Below, in pieces: positions 33,442 to 45,088 of a DNA stretch of 64,000 nt. Location: positions 770,118,809 to 770,182,808 of the forward strand of contig CM057339.1 of NCBI GenBank assembly GCA_030015575.1. The letters run 5' to 3'. A program made the translations under genes and the position numbers. The stretch's first letter is position 1. The number at the start of each line of letters is the position of its first letter. Below the pieces are notes generated by a model, which was not told the origin of the DNA, did no database searches, and worked only from the letters and a program-made list of their open reading frames with translations. The stretch comes from Agapanthus africanus. Lineage: Eukaryota; Streptophyta; Magnoliopsida; Asparagales; Amaryllidaceae.

Positions 33442-35156
33442 GTAAGCACGGAAAGTAGATAAATTTTATTTCTTATTTTTTTCCGGTTACATCTTTCTAA
33501 TTTGTTTGCTAAATACACATAAAGGATTGTACCAACCAATTAATCTTCTTGTAGTTTCATTATCTGTCATGAATTTGTGATGGTCTTGTGATGCCAATAC
33601 GTACGTTATTATATCTGACCATCATGAATTCATATGATTGAATGTATTCCACAACGCTCCACTTGTTTATCTTATTCCTTGTAACAAGCCAACACAAAAG
33701 AGGAGGGTTGTGTTAGACAACCATCAAGAAGCTAGGCATAAATATATTTGCAAATCAAAAGTATTTTGCATCAATGCCACCGTGGTTCTATGTTATGAAG
33801 GCACAGGGCGAATTTTCAGGGTGTCCCTTGTAATCAATGCCGATGGTGAGACGCTCCTCTATTTGACTGATGATGTGCTGCTTGTTCACATGCAACTGTG
33901 CATTGCTCAAAGGTTTCTACTTTTTGATGTGTTATGAGAAGATTCAAAATCTTGCTAGCAATACCTGTTTTGGGTCTTTTTGTTATATCATTATAAGGAG
34001 TCTCGTCAATTTCAGAAGGAAAACATCAATTTTATGTTAAATATGTATTTACGGTATATTATGACTTGTTGCAGCATATTTTATTTGTTAATTGATAACT
34101 TAGTTTTATCAACCAGCATCTTCATAGAGTACCAACCATTTGGACCAATCCGATACCGACGATACAGGTCCAAGGCTTGTATAGGCCCATACCCATAGCA
34201 ACATTTTGGTTCGTCATCGGGTCACATGCTCAAAATCCAACCTGATAGGTCATTGTTGTGCTGCTTTTTCAACATTAAGTTGTAGTTTATAGTCATTGAT
34301 ATGGCTTTGTATCATAGTTGTGCCAGTGAGCAAGTAACTTGCTACTATGAATGACCCTGCTTAAAGTCAATCCCAAACTTAGACGTGTAGCTCATATCCT
34401 AAGTAGTTGTTGATAACCTCCTGTAGTTATGAGACAACATGATGTGGCTTCCCTTCTTTTCGTCAGTGTAAACTGCACGTTTGACATATCTGGCTATTGG
34501 ATACGAGCTGCCCTCAATAGGGATATGCAAACAGAGTCTAGCCAAGGTTGGTTTATTGAGAGTTAATCACTTCATCTACTTCATCTACTTCTGTGACAGC
34601 TGGGGTTTGAATCAAACTTGAGGCATAGTCTAAACCAAATTGATAACTTATTAAGCTACTTGGGCTCAGTTTGATTATGCTTATTTGCATTAAAAGGTCA
34701 ATCTCAGGCTTAAACTGACCCTTATAGTATTTTTTTATGTAAAACAAGCTGCACGTCATCCTGAGTTCTTATTGGATAAGTGCATTTATATGAAAAATCA
34801 TGCTTGACTGTTAATCTCTACTTTGAAAATATATACTTCACTTGGTATGATTCTCAAATTTTTATATACATGTACTTGTATATTTACGTGCATGTTTTCT
34901 TTTCCATGTTTAATAATCACTCATCAACCTTCATGTTCACAGATGATGCATAAATATCAGAAATGGAAGTTAATATTACTTATCGACCTTTATGTTCATT
35001 GATGATGTGTAAATATCAACCAATATTGAAGTTAATACCAGTCTAACTGAGCTTCATTGTCTTAAAGAGTGGAAATTATCATTGAATTCTTTCATTGTGT
35101 TATGAGAGTGGAAATTATCATTGAATTTCTATCAAACTGATAGTTCCATTACACAG
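33442..35156 (+). other. Region where catalytic exons should be
   Basis: Between exon B and the TVSFHKF exon I find none of the blocks expected for the deacetylase centre. A 99-codon ORF (33638-33937), with YEGTGRIFRVSLVINADGE in it, is present but not recognised and has no clear splice sites. The remainder is A+T-rich with no other signal. Confidence 0.5.
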
Positions 35157-35219
35157 GGTTATGACAGTTAGCTTTCACAAGTTTGGTGATTGTTCTTTCC
35201 TGGTACTGGGGATGTTAAG
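35157..35219 (+). pseudogene. HDA9-like exon C (VMTVSFHKFG)
   Basis: Acceptor ACACAG, donor GTAATT. It encodes VMTVSFHKFGD, then FPGTGDVK after a one-base deletion in the TTC codon (GATTGTTCTTTCC), which shifts the frame. Confidence 0.82.
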
Positions 35220-37094
35220 GTAATTTCTTGAATTCTTTCATTGCGTTGTTCTATTTTTTTGTAAACATAATTTTTTTCCTCAACTCTGGATTATTTTAAA
35301 GTCGCATTGACCAGTTTTCACGTTCGCTGTCTACATGCTTGTGTGAATTTAAGGGGAATTTGGTCCATCATTTACCTATGCCTAGAAGTGTAAAAGCTAA
35401 AAATGCTTTATGTCACTTTAGAGGCATCTAGACGGAACGTCATTTGAATCTGTCGGATTTTTTTTACCCAATTGTTCTTTTCTTTGTTTGTGTGCATTTG
35501 TTTTTCTTTTTTTTTTTATCCTGCTTTTTTTTTGGGGTGGGGTGGGGGGTTGCTCATGCTCTCGACCCTTTTCCATCTCGCGTGCAAGGTTTCATATAAA
35601 ACAACTTGGATTACCCAACATGTGATCAGAAAATACCATTATACCTAAGATATTTTATATACATAGTGAAATATACATAATTGGCTCTCTCTTATGTATT
35701 TTATATACAAAGTGAAATATACACGTGTTTATAACTAATATGCCTATTCTAACTTCTATATTTAAAAAAATGAAAAAAGGTCACACCGCAGCTTAAAAAA
35801 GTTAATAGAAACTATATATAAAGACTTCTTATGATATTTCATGAAGTTTTATTGTTTTATTAGTTATGTATTTTCGCCTCTAAATTGCTTCTTTTTGTCT
35901 CACTTCTCCACTTTTAGAAATTGTTTTGTTTTTATTGAGAAGCCATCACATTGACAGGAATGCCGGAATGTTCTTCTGAACCAGCACTGCACGCATTGGT
36001 TTAAAAAGTTCTTTTGCAAGAATTTAATGGATGAGATAGGAATTGTATATAATTTTTATTTAGGTTAATGACCAATTGGGTATTCTTTTTTAATGCGGAA
36101 CTTTTCAATATGCACAAACGTTTCCATTTGGTGAGCCATCTTAATCATGTGTTTTCAATTATATGTTCATTACCTAATATTTGGATGGAATCATTGACAA
36201 AGTACTGACTTCGAATAGATGCATTTGCTCATAAATTGATCCAAAAGTAGTGCATGCAAGTGTGATCATGGGGTCAGTTCACGGTCATGGTGGATGCCGA
36301 CTGCCGACTGTATTTGTTCACCCTATTTCTATGTCAGGATAAAAGGTCCCAACTAAAGGTAGTGGAACAATCTTCAGTCAGTTTGCCTACTATACCTATA
36401 TGGGGGTGCATGTCCAGGGGATGTACTCCGGCTTGTGAGGATTGTGCATTTTATACCGTACATGCATTGGCTTATTTGATCTACAAGGGTAAAAATGCAA
36501 ACTGTGCTTTCCAATTTCGTTACAAGGCTTGCGACTCCATCAGAAGTGATTGGTCAATCTACAATCCATTTGTTTTGCTAAATATAAAAAAATGCGTATT
36601 TTCTTTTCATACATAAGTTAACTGGTGTTCGGTTCATGTATGAAAATGTGAAACGAGCATTTTTTATTCTGCATAGCGATTAAATGGCAGTGATCGATCG
36701 GTCTACAGTGAATTTAGTCTAGAATAGATGCAACAAGCATCAACGCAAACCTTTATAATCACATAAATATGTATGAAGAAATCACGTCCTCGCAAGAAAA
36801 GAGTCATGTACTTGTTAAAGTGCATGTATGCTGCCAAAGCGTGGTAAATAATTTTCAAGTGGGCCCAATTAGTCAGCTGTAAGGGTACCTAAACCGCGGA
36901 ATGCCACGGTATGCAACCGAAATACAATACACTACTAGAAATTCAACAAGGTATGATAAATGGAATGGAATGAAATACACATGGTGGCACCGGTAGCTAG
37001 TTTTAAAGGCAATTTATAAAAAAAAAATAATTACTAGCTATTTTAGATAACTAAGACAGCTGTTTATCATTAATATGCATATTTTGTAATTGTT

Positions 37095-37165
37095 GGTTGT
37101 TGAATCCGTTTCAACGAGCCTTTATCCCAAAATTTTGGGGTCGGCTATACGGATTTGGTCTCCCA
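37095..37165 (+). mobile_element. Angio-domain-like SINE 3' fragment
   Basis: CAACGAGCCTTTATCCCAAA and TTTTGGGGTCGGCTATACGG resemble the conserved 3' Angio-domain of flowering-plant SINEs. No A/B-box head or poly-A/T tail is clear, so it is a fragment in a deacetylase intron. Confidence 0.45.
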
Positions 37166-37869
37166 TTGTGCTTTGTGAAGGGCCATTTGCATTGATTTAT
37201 TGTTCTTGAATACCAATTACAAATTAAAATAAGTATTTTAATCAACATTTACCAGGATTGTGTCCATGTTGTTATTATTGTTTGGAACACCAAATTCAGG
37301 ATACTGAAACGAAACATTTCCTCTTTTTGATACGACAGACGGAAAAAGCAGGGGATAAGGAGATTTTTAGTTGCTCAATTAAGCCGATTCTTTTCCCAAG
37401 GAGGAAGGTTGTGTTCTTTGGTGTTCCATTATTTGGGTATTGGTAACCTTTTTTGGTGGCTGTTATACATTTACAATTATTTCTACTGTTAGTAGTTTGA
37501 GGAGCAATACACACATTTCAATTGATTACTGGCAAACAGTACTGTTTTGTACCTCTACCTTTAATGTCTGATTCATTTGTAAATTGGCCAACTCCAGATA
37601 ATATGATTCTTGTGAGCCACCAGCCTTATAAATTGCATGATGATCATATCCTTCCTAATACAGACACAGCAACATAGAATCCCCCCCCCCCCCCCCCCGC
37701 ATCCTTGCGCCCTATATGTATTTACTTTCCATCGCTGTATTGTTTTCAGTTTCTTCGCGGTTTTATAGTTCCGAAAGGTGGAATAGAATATCTTATTGCC
37801 TGGTCTGGTGGATGAAAATTCATGTATTATGATGGTGATTGAGATTAATGAGTCGGCTCTTTCTTAAAG

Positions 37870-37962
37870 AACATAGGTGAAAGGGAAGGGAAGTATTACG
37901 CCATTAATGTTCCACTCAAGGAAGGGATAGATGATACAAAATTCACTCGACTTTTTAAAACT
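37870..37962 (+). pseudogene. HDA9-like exon D (YAINVPL)
   Basis: Acceptor TTAAAG, donor GTAAGA. It reads NIGEREGKYYAINVPLKEG then IDDTKFTRLFKT, all in one frame and close to the HDA9 sequence. Confidence 0.87.
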
Positions 37963-38067
37963 GTAAGACATGAATTCCCTTGAGCTATTTCTCTAACTTC
38001 GCCCTTTTGCAGTCATCCTCTTACAGTGTTGATGGCAGAAATTCCTTACAGAATTTGAATATTGCAG

Positions 38068-38176
38068 ATTATTTCCAAGGTTGTAGAAACTAATCTACCA
38101 GGGGCAATTGTTCTTCAATGTGTGGCAGATTCACTAGCTGGAGATCGCTTAGGATGCTTCAACCTCTCTATTGAAG
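38068..38176 (+). pseudogene. HDA9-like exon E (QCGADSL block)
   Basis: Acceptor ATTGCAG, donor GTGTTT. It reads [36 protein letters not shown]. The CGADSL motif is CVADSL here (Gly to Val); the zinc-binding Asp of this motif is kept. The following intron contains the solo LTR. Confidence 0.87.
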
Positions 38177-39017
38177 GTGTTTAAGCCATCATCATTTGAT
38201 ATCTCATACTTTTATTCTGTGTAAGCGGCAGATGCTCTAGATTTCTCTGGAACAGAAGTCGGTTTGATAGTGCCTTAGCATGTTAAAGAATTAAACATAG
38301 TTCTACATGAAATAGCTTTCTATTGATATTCAAACCATTCAATAGGATATGTATTCAGCAGCGCATATTAATCTTGATGTTTTATTTTCTCATAAATCAA
38401 TCGGAGATTCCCTGTTCTGTAACACCCCAACCCGAGCGTAAGTTTTTTCTTTTAACTGTATTGGGTTTTGTTATATTATTATTATTATTATTATTTTAAG
38501 TTGGAGTTTAATACTTTCTAGTTAAGGTAGAACATATTATTATGGTTATTTTAAATTTGTTATAGTTATGGTTTTCCAAGTTTGTTAAATAAGTATATTA
38601 TTAGTATTTATATTTGTTTACTATTTGATTAATATCTTAAATTTCTATGCATATAATATTTATTTGTCTAATATTAGTTTCGTAACTAAATAGATAATAT
38701 TAGTATGATTGTTTTAACAAAAGATATTTAGTATTTAAGCTTGTTTGATAATTTATTAATATATTATTTTAATTTACATCTAATGTATTTTCAAATATTA
38801 GATATGTAAATAAATATATTATGGTTATCTAAGTTAATTAAGTATATGCTATTTAACTTTTAAAGTTTTGTTTTACCAAATCTAATAATATCTTATTTAT
38901 ATTCTAGTACAATATTTTGTCTACCATAATGTATTATTAATAATCTTTTAATTTTTAAATCATATTTTAAATCTTTCAAATTAAACTATTGGGGCTTATG
39001 AGAATTATTTTCCTAAA

Positions 39018-39019
39018 TT

Positions 39020-39087
<68 letters not shown>
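39018..39087. repeat. (AT)n tract
   Basis: AT repeat interrupted once, within the solo LTR. Further AT tracts occur at about 39255-39280 and 39611-39662. Confidence 0.85.
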
Positions 39088-39090
<3 letters not shown>

Positions 39091-39608
39091 CTCTCTCTCC
39101 AAATATATTTTATCTTTTCAAACAAATTCATACATATTTTAATCATACACATTTAAACTAATCTATATACATCATATCTATTTAAAACCCAATATATATT
39201 TATATAAATGTTTCCTATTATCCTATATAATAACAAACCCTACATCCATTTTAAATATATATATATATATATATATATTGATTATCTAGTTTATTTAAGA
39301 TGTTTATTGGTATGCTAATTTTTATTTATAATAATTAATATACATACGATATATATACTGTCTACAATATTTTTGTAACTATAGATATATGGTAATTTTT
39401 TTTGGTTATGATAAATAATTGAGGAAATCCTTTAAAATCGTTAACAAATAGTTCTTAGGGGGGTTTTGTGATATATTGTTTTATCTAGTTTAATAAATCT
39501 TCTCTCTCTTCTACCAATTTTACCCTAACCAATATATAAATAATACACATATATTTTACCTAATCTTAATCTCTCTCCAATCGGAATAGTTTCCTCCTCT
39601 TCTCTCTC

Positions 39609-39610
<2 letters not shown>

Positions 39611-39662
<52 letters not shown>
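39611..39662. repeat. (AT)n tract after CT-rich stretch
   Basis: About 25 AT units preceded by CTCTCTCTCC, within the solo LTR. The Gypsy-2 3' LTR has a comparable AT/GA tract at 47496-47573 in reverse orientation. Confidence 0.85.
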
Positions 39663-39668
<6 letters not shown>

Positions 39669-41475
39669 AAATCTATATTCATCTTTCAAATCTCCTCCTT
39701 CCTGTAAAAGTTGCCGAGCACACATCACTAACCACATCTAACTTCAGAACAACGAGCAACGTGGGTCGAGATTCTCTAGCCGAGCGATCAAGTTTGGTTT
39801 GCGTTTCGTGTCGTATTTAACTGTCTCAAAGCAAGTACTCTTGTCCTATCCTTTTACCGATGCGGCATCGGTTATAATATTATTATTTTCCTAGATTTAA
39901 TGTTGAAAAAAAATATATAATTATCCTGATATATATGTATATTATTAATATTTAACAATTCGGAAAGATTGTGATATCGTATATAAATGATGAAAACCTT
40001 AATTTAGCACACCCATTAATTGGAATTACAAATATCATAATTGTTCATTTGTTCGTTTAAATATTACAACTATTAGAATTGTTAAATTGGAATCGAACAT
40101 CTTAAAACGGTGTTGCGTTATTAATCTTGTTAAATAGAGATGTTTGCTAATTCATCTAAATTCTTGTTTACATTACTGACACTATCATATTCTATCGACT
40201 ATACTTGACATGCTATTTGAGACTATTAACATCACTGTTTGACATGCCATGCTTGTTCACATTTACGGTTTTCTTACTTAAAATGAGATCTGTAATTAGA
40301 ATGCTGAATTACATGCCATGACACAATCTATACTGTTACAAGTTCCCTTTCTGTACAGTTAATTTGATATTACATGTTCCAGTCCAGTCAGTATTTCTAA
40401 TTAGTGATTCAGTTTACTGCCATATTAGCTATAAATACGCGGGGTGTTGGGATAGTTTGAGTGTGAGTCGTTCGACATGATCTCATGAGTCCTATTGCCG
40501 ACAGCTCGTATTGAGGTATATCGGTCATCGTTCTTCAGCCGGTACCGGGCTTTATACAGTCAGTGTTCATACAGCAGCTCATACCGAGCTATATCGGTCA
40601 TTGTTCATGCAGCTTGTACCGTGCTTTATACGGTCAGTATTCTTTCCATAGTTGGGCCCGTGTTTTTTTTGTCCTTGGGGCCCTATCCTTAGGTTGGAAA
40701 TACTCATATAGTGGTTGACGTATACACTTGAACTCACGATAGGATAGATTACGTTTTAGTGACCAAGTAGAATATGACTTGACCCACTTGATCTGTTTAT
40801 ATTCTTGCTTCATATTATTGTCATGTTTATATCTACATGTGCATGCGGGCTTCATTACACTCACATATTCATGCTATCACACACATACATACACTATTAC
40901 GATGAGTACTTGTTGGGATGTTCCGACATTCCGAGACTTGCCATCTCAGGTTTAAAGACCGATTCATAGGCAGAGCAGGATCAGAGTGACTATGAGGAAT
41001 TTGCCGAAGATCAGTAGTATTTATATGTTCATATCTATTTTATTTCAGTTGCTATTAGAATGCGCATCCCTCGAGGGACGTTAGGAATGATGCATCTTTC
41101 TTTTTGGATCTTGTACTTCGTTTATTCGGAACCATTTGTTATTTGGATCTTTTATTGATTCTATCTTTATTTCGTGGATTCATCAGTGTTATTTGTTATT
41201 TATGCAGCATGATATTAGTATTATATCTTGGATATTACTGTACAAGTTTAGGTAGAGCCTTAGGTGTGACTATGCTAAGGCGATTTCCCCTTGTCTAGAA
41301 GCACCGACGGTTTCGGTCCATATTTCCGTATTCCGGAAATTGGGGCGTTATACTATCTGACATAAATAGTTTGCATTTGGACTTACTAGACGTGCCTTTG
41401 TAAGCACCTTTTTGTGTTTATAATTATTGCTTTGATGGGAGATTTATGATCACGCCACTGTTATGTTGCTAACAG

Positions 41476-41525
41476 GGCATGCTGAATGTGTGAAATTTGT
41501 CAAGAAATTTAATTTGCCTTTATTG
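41476..41525 (+). pseudogene. HDA9-like exon F ([11 protein letters not shown])
   Basis: Acceptor TAACAG, donor GTAAGT-like (GTAAGTCT). It reads [17 protein letters not shown] in frame with exon E once the intron is removed. Confidence 0.87.
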
Positions 41526-41599
41526 GTAAGTCTGGAAGCTAACTATTCAGCCTTTTTCCAAAATTATTTAGGGAATTAATATCACATTGCATACTGCAG

Positions 41600-41702
41600 G
41601 TTACTGGAGGGGGTGGGGGGGGGGGGGGGTTACACAAAAAAAATATAGCTCGTTGCTGGACTGTCGAAACGGGAGTTCTATTAGACACAGAGCTTCCAAA
41701 TG
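41600..41702 (+). pseudogene. HDA9-like exon G with glycine expansion
   Basis: Acceptor CTGCAG, donor GTATAT. It reads VTG, a run of G that gives eight glycines in total, then [15 protein letters not shown] and VLLDTELPN. The family has GGGGYTK here. The run of G has expanded and the following Tyr-Thr is Leu-His, which removes the Tyr that stabilises the reaction intermediate in class I enzymes. Confidence 0.82.
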
Positions 41703-42503
41703 GTATATGTTCGTTGCTGGACTGTCGAAGGTTCAAGAAATGCTCCAGACACATATTAACCGATGTAGAGTATCTTAAGGAGAAATGTAGAAGGTGGATT
41801 TCTATGGAGCAGTGGAAGTCTTAATGGCTAATTAAGATCCATTGTCCCATTATATGGTTCTAACATTTTATTGTTCTTGTTATTCACAGTTGTTTCATAG
41901 AAAATCATCATATTGACTTACCATGAGGCCCTCAACCATACCCCATTCCAACGGTGTGACGCTTATGAATTCTTACTACTTGCAATCATCAGATATTGGT
42001 GATTGGCCCATCGACACCTCAAACTTATCGAGTCCTTTTCAAATTCCTTAATTGACTCCCATTCAATTTTTCAGGCCAACTGTTCCTACATAATTCATAA
42101 GAAATTTGAGTTGGGATAGTCAACTTTTTTCTTTTATTTGAGAATCCAAGAAGGCAAGAACTTCCTGATTCATATTCATGTCTATAGTCTTTTGCCGGTA
42201 TGTGTTTCGCATGCCGCTTCTTTAGATCTGCATATTGCGTGTGTAAATTTATGTGGACAAGCAACATCTAAGTGTTGCTGATTCATATTCATTAGATACA
42301 AATCCACTCAGTGATTTGTGGTTTCTTGTGTTTCACCTTCTTGTTGTAACTCGTTGGGAACTAGAGATTGTGAAGTTGAGACGATGTGTTGTCTCTTGGT
42401 GCAATGCATGCTCAAAAGAAGAAAAGGGGATACATTCTTTTCGTTTTTCACTTGGTGGTTATCAACATGACTTTACATCATTATCACACTTTCTTAATTG
42501 CAG

Positions 42504-42574
42504 AAATTCCAGAGAACGAGTACATCAAATATTTTGGTCCAGATTATTCTTTGAAGATCAAGAATGGCCATTTG
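42504..42574 (+). pseudogene. HDA9-like exon H (IPENEYIKYF)
   Basis: Acceptor TTGCAG, donor GTAGGC. It reads EIPENEYIKYFGPDYSLK and IKNGHL in frame; well conserved. Confidence 0.87.
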
Positions 42575-42859
42575 GTAGGCATCAGCTTCTTCCTGATCCC
42601 TTCCCTCCTTTCACCAAAAAGAATAACTAAAATGTTAAAAAAGGGAAAAAAAATTAAAATGGAGATGGGTTATTGAACTTGGTTGTTCCTTTGGAATCAG
42701 GTTTATTTTTCTAACTGAATCAATTGTCAATGCAATAGTCTGAGCCACAGTTCAGCACAACTACTTTTAATTTCTTATTATATTAGTCTGTCCAGCGGAA
42801 GAAAATGGGTTTCGATACCTTTTAAGTTTTAATATTCGTCACGTGCTTTCATGGAGCAG

Positions 42860-42958
42860 GAGAATCTGAATAGCAAATCATATCTGAACGCAATCAAAGC
42901 GAAAGATATGGAAAGTTTGCGGTGCATACAACATGCTCCTGGTGTTCCAATGCAAGAG
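42860..42958 (+). pseudogene. HDA9-like exon I (QHAPGVPMQE)
   Basis: Acceptor GAGCAG, donor GTAAGT. It reads ENLNSKSYLNAIKAKDMES then LRCIQHAPGVPMQE, open throughout. Confidence 0.87.
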
Positions 42959-42978
42959 GTAAGTGACGTTTTCTTCTA

Positions 42979-43283
42979 GGGTAAATTTTAAGAAAGCACC
43001 ATTAAACTTTGAAAATGCCATGAACCCTTCAAAATGGAAATGTTGTCAAAAAATGCTACTTTCATTTGGTCATTTAATGGTCGAGTGGAATGAATTACCC
43101 CAAATTTACCTTTGCATGGAGTAAATTGCCCCAAAATGAACTAAATATGGTAATTTGTATGAAAATACCCTTCAAAATTTTTTTTTTGACAAAAAACCTC
43201 TTCAGGGAGGGTAGACATTTTTAAGTTCTATGGTGGTATATCAAAAGCACCAAAACCTCAATGTTGTTTTATAAAATTTACCC
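42979..43283. mobile_element. Small terminal-inverted-repeat element (MITE)
   Basis: Ends GGGTAAATTTTA and TAAAATTTACCC are perfect 12-base inverted repeats about 305 bp apart, in a deacetylase intron just after exon I. Flanks TTTCTTCTA and TTTTTCTAA are similar and may be a diverged target duplication. Non-coding. Confidence 0.6.
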
Positions 43284-43792
43284 TTTTTCTAATTCCTAAG
43301 AGTTGCGGACTTTCCATATATTGTTTCATCATGTTCTCATAGCACCTCAACTTAATTAACACCAATATTTTACACACACACACATACTGTATTTAGGGAC
43401 GAAGTTGGTGTTACTGACCCCATAAATGAATAATCATTTAGTGAATTTCTTGGAACATGGTTTGTTGGCATGTAACACAATCCTTTATCTTCTCCTCTAT
43501 GGAAGCGACATCCAATTTGTTACGAATACACACGTCATATGTTTTAATAATTTAATATATCACCATTCATCCATTTTAACATTCTCATTTTAGCCACACT
43601 CATTTTTTGGACATTTTTCTTAATTCGACCTATTATTAAAAAGATGTAAGCGAGCAAGCAAGCTATAGAGGAAGAAGGACGAGAATGCAGCTATTCATAG
43701 TTTTGAAAATTTCAGTATTTAACAGGAGTAGGGAAGATAAAAAAAATAACGTCCACAATGATAGATTTACAGGTAGTTTATTTGTTTTGCAG

Positions 43793-43860
43793 GTTCCTCC
43801 AGATTTTTATATTCCAGATTTTGATGAAGACGAGCTGGAACCCTGATGAACGATTACATG
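43793..43860 (+). pseudogene. HDA9-like exon J (PPDFYIPDFDEDE)
   Basis: Acceptor TTTGCAG, donor GTAAGA. It reads VPPDFYIPDFDEDELEP, then TGA. One extra base in GAGCTGGAACCC shifts the frame; in the other frame NPDERLH continues as in HDA9. Confidence 0.87.
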
Positions 43861-44126
43861 GTAAGAGGAATATCTTGGCAAACAGAACACGGTTTGCTGT
43901 TAATTATTTGTTTTTCGCCTGCCAGCTAATCCTGTAGCCATTAGAATTCAAGAAAGAGTCGATTGTAATTGATAATGGTACTTTCTAATATTCCGCGTTT
44001 TTGCTATCTTCAGTCAAAGAATGTAAACTTTAGCAAGAACTGTTGACACAGAACAAACTTAGTTTCTCAGCGCGTGGCATCATTATCTTACAGCTAATCA
44101 TTTTCTGGTTAAAATGTTAAAATCAG

Positions 44127-44212
44127 AACATATCCAAGACAAGCAAATTCAGCGTGACGACGAGTACTGTGAAGGGGACAATGACAGCGACCATGGAGCA
44201 TATGGCCTATAA
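44127..44212 (+). pseudogene. HDA9-like last exon (acidic tail)
   Basis: Acceptor AATCAG. It reads HIQDKQIQRDDEYCEGDND, then SDHGAYGL and TAA at 44210. The tail is a few residues longer than that of Arabidopsis HDA9. Confidence 0.85.
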
Positions 44213-45088
44213 ATGCTAGTTTTAGTAAATCTTCTTTCCATTTCGGCCAAGAAATTATTCTAATATGTTTAATGCACAGAAACATTTTTTTGAAATGATA
44301 TTCTGACTGATTCTTCCGAAGTGTATCTTATTTATGTAGATTGATGAGACTCACTAAGCTAGTTGTAATAGTTGTTTGTCATTTACGAAAGTGGTTATTT
44401 TCGCCAATGCGGTATTGTTGCGTAATGGGCTACTATTGCAGAACTTGGGTATTTCTAAGATTGAGGGAGGAGAGGTCATGAATGCAAAATTATTTCAATT
44501 GCTATAATATGATATTGGAAAAATTCTGAAATTACTAGATGTCAAATGAATCAAGAAAACCTTTTTAGATGAGAATGGTGCAAGCTATTCTTAATATCCA
44601 TTTGTTTTGGATAATGACAGAGACTTCATTGACAAAAGAGTTGGTTAAAGCCAACACGTGCTCATCTATTACAGGTACCGGTGTCCATCTAAAGGAAAAT
44701 ATATGCATTGGGTCAAAATCTACAAGATTGCAGTGAAATATTTAAGTCTTATCTTCTTTTTATTGAGATTAAAGAAGCAAAGATTCGAGGCATGTGCTGT
44801 AAGGTGCAATGTAGTTTGCACGCAAATTCCGTTGAAGAAAAGAAAATCCAAACACCATCTTGCAGGCGATCATGTTGTTGGCTTGGAATATCCAAACAAA
44901 TTATGTTACACTGAAATATCCTGACGGTATTAACAAAGAATTGTGTTCTAACCATTTTGTTCTTTGCTGCATCAAATATCCTTCATATGAGGTGGGAGTG
45001 ATTGGAAGAGGTGGAATGGCATGAGTCGACTTTGGTTGAAACAGTGGTGTCGAGAAGTTCGAAGAGGAATGGATGAGATGATAGAGGC
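44213..45088. other. 3' flank of deacetylase, no supported gene
   Basis: Probable 3' UTR and intergenic DNA up to the end of the Gypsy-2 LTR. Short overlapping ORFs near 44.7-44.9 kb are not recognised. No repeat or RNA gene was seen. Confidence 0.5.

Larger units (their letters stand above)
38418..41351 (+). mobile_element. Solo LTR of the Gypsy-2 family in a deacetylase intron
   Basis: Begins TGTAACACCCCAACCC and ends GGGGCGTTATA. The interior matches the Gypsy-2 LTRs in reverse complement (ATATCGGTC and GTACCGxGCT blocks near 40.5 kb, GAGTACTTGTTGGGATGTTC near 40.9 kb, TATTTATAACTA-like region before). No internal domain or second LTR, so it is a solo LTR of 2.93 kb. A clear target duplication was not seen. 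It lies in the same orientation as the deacetylase and contains several AT tracts. Confidence 0.75.
33115..44212 (+). pseudogene. HDA9: HDA9-like class I histone deacetylase, eroded
   Basis: Ten exon-like blocks in order, with GT/AG borders, encode pieces matching plant HDA9: NH2-side GDVGNVYFG, then RPHKAY-like, [89 protein letters not shown] and KQIQRDDEY. These enzymes remove acetyl groups from histone tails in the nucleus. The initiator exon and the exons for about residues 93-180, which carry the catalytic His pair and the zinc-binding Asp/His (normally GGLHHAK and DVHHGDG), are missing. Frameshifts occur in at least three exons. A solo LTR and a MITE sit in introns. It could still be transcribed, but an active enzyme is not possible. 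Arabidopsis HDA10 and HDA17 are also truncated HDA9 relatives (known from the family), so partial copies do recur. Confidence 0.85.
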
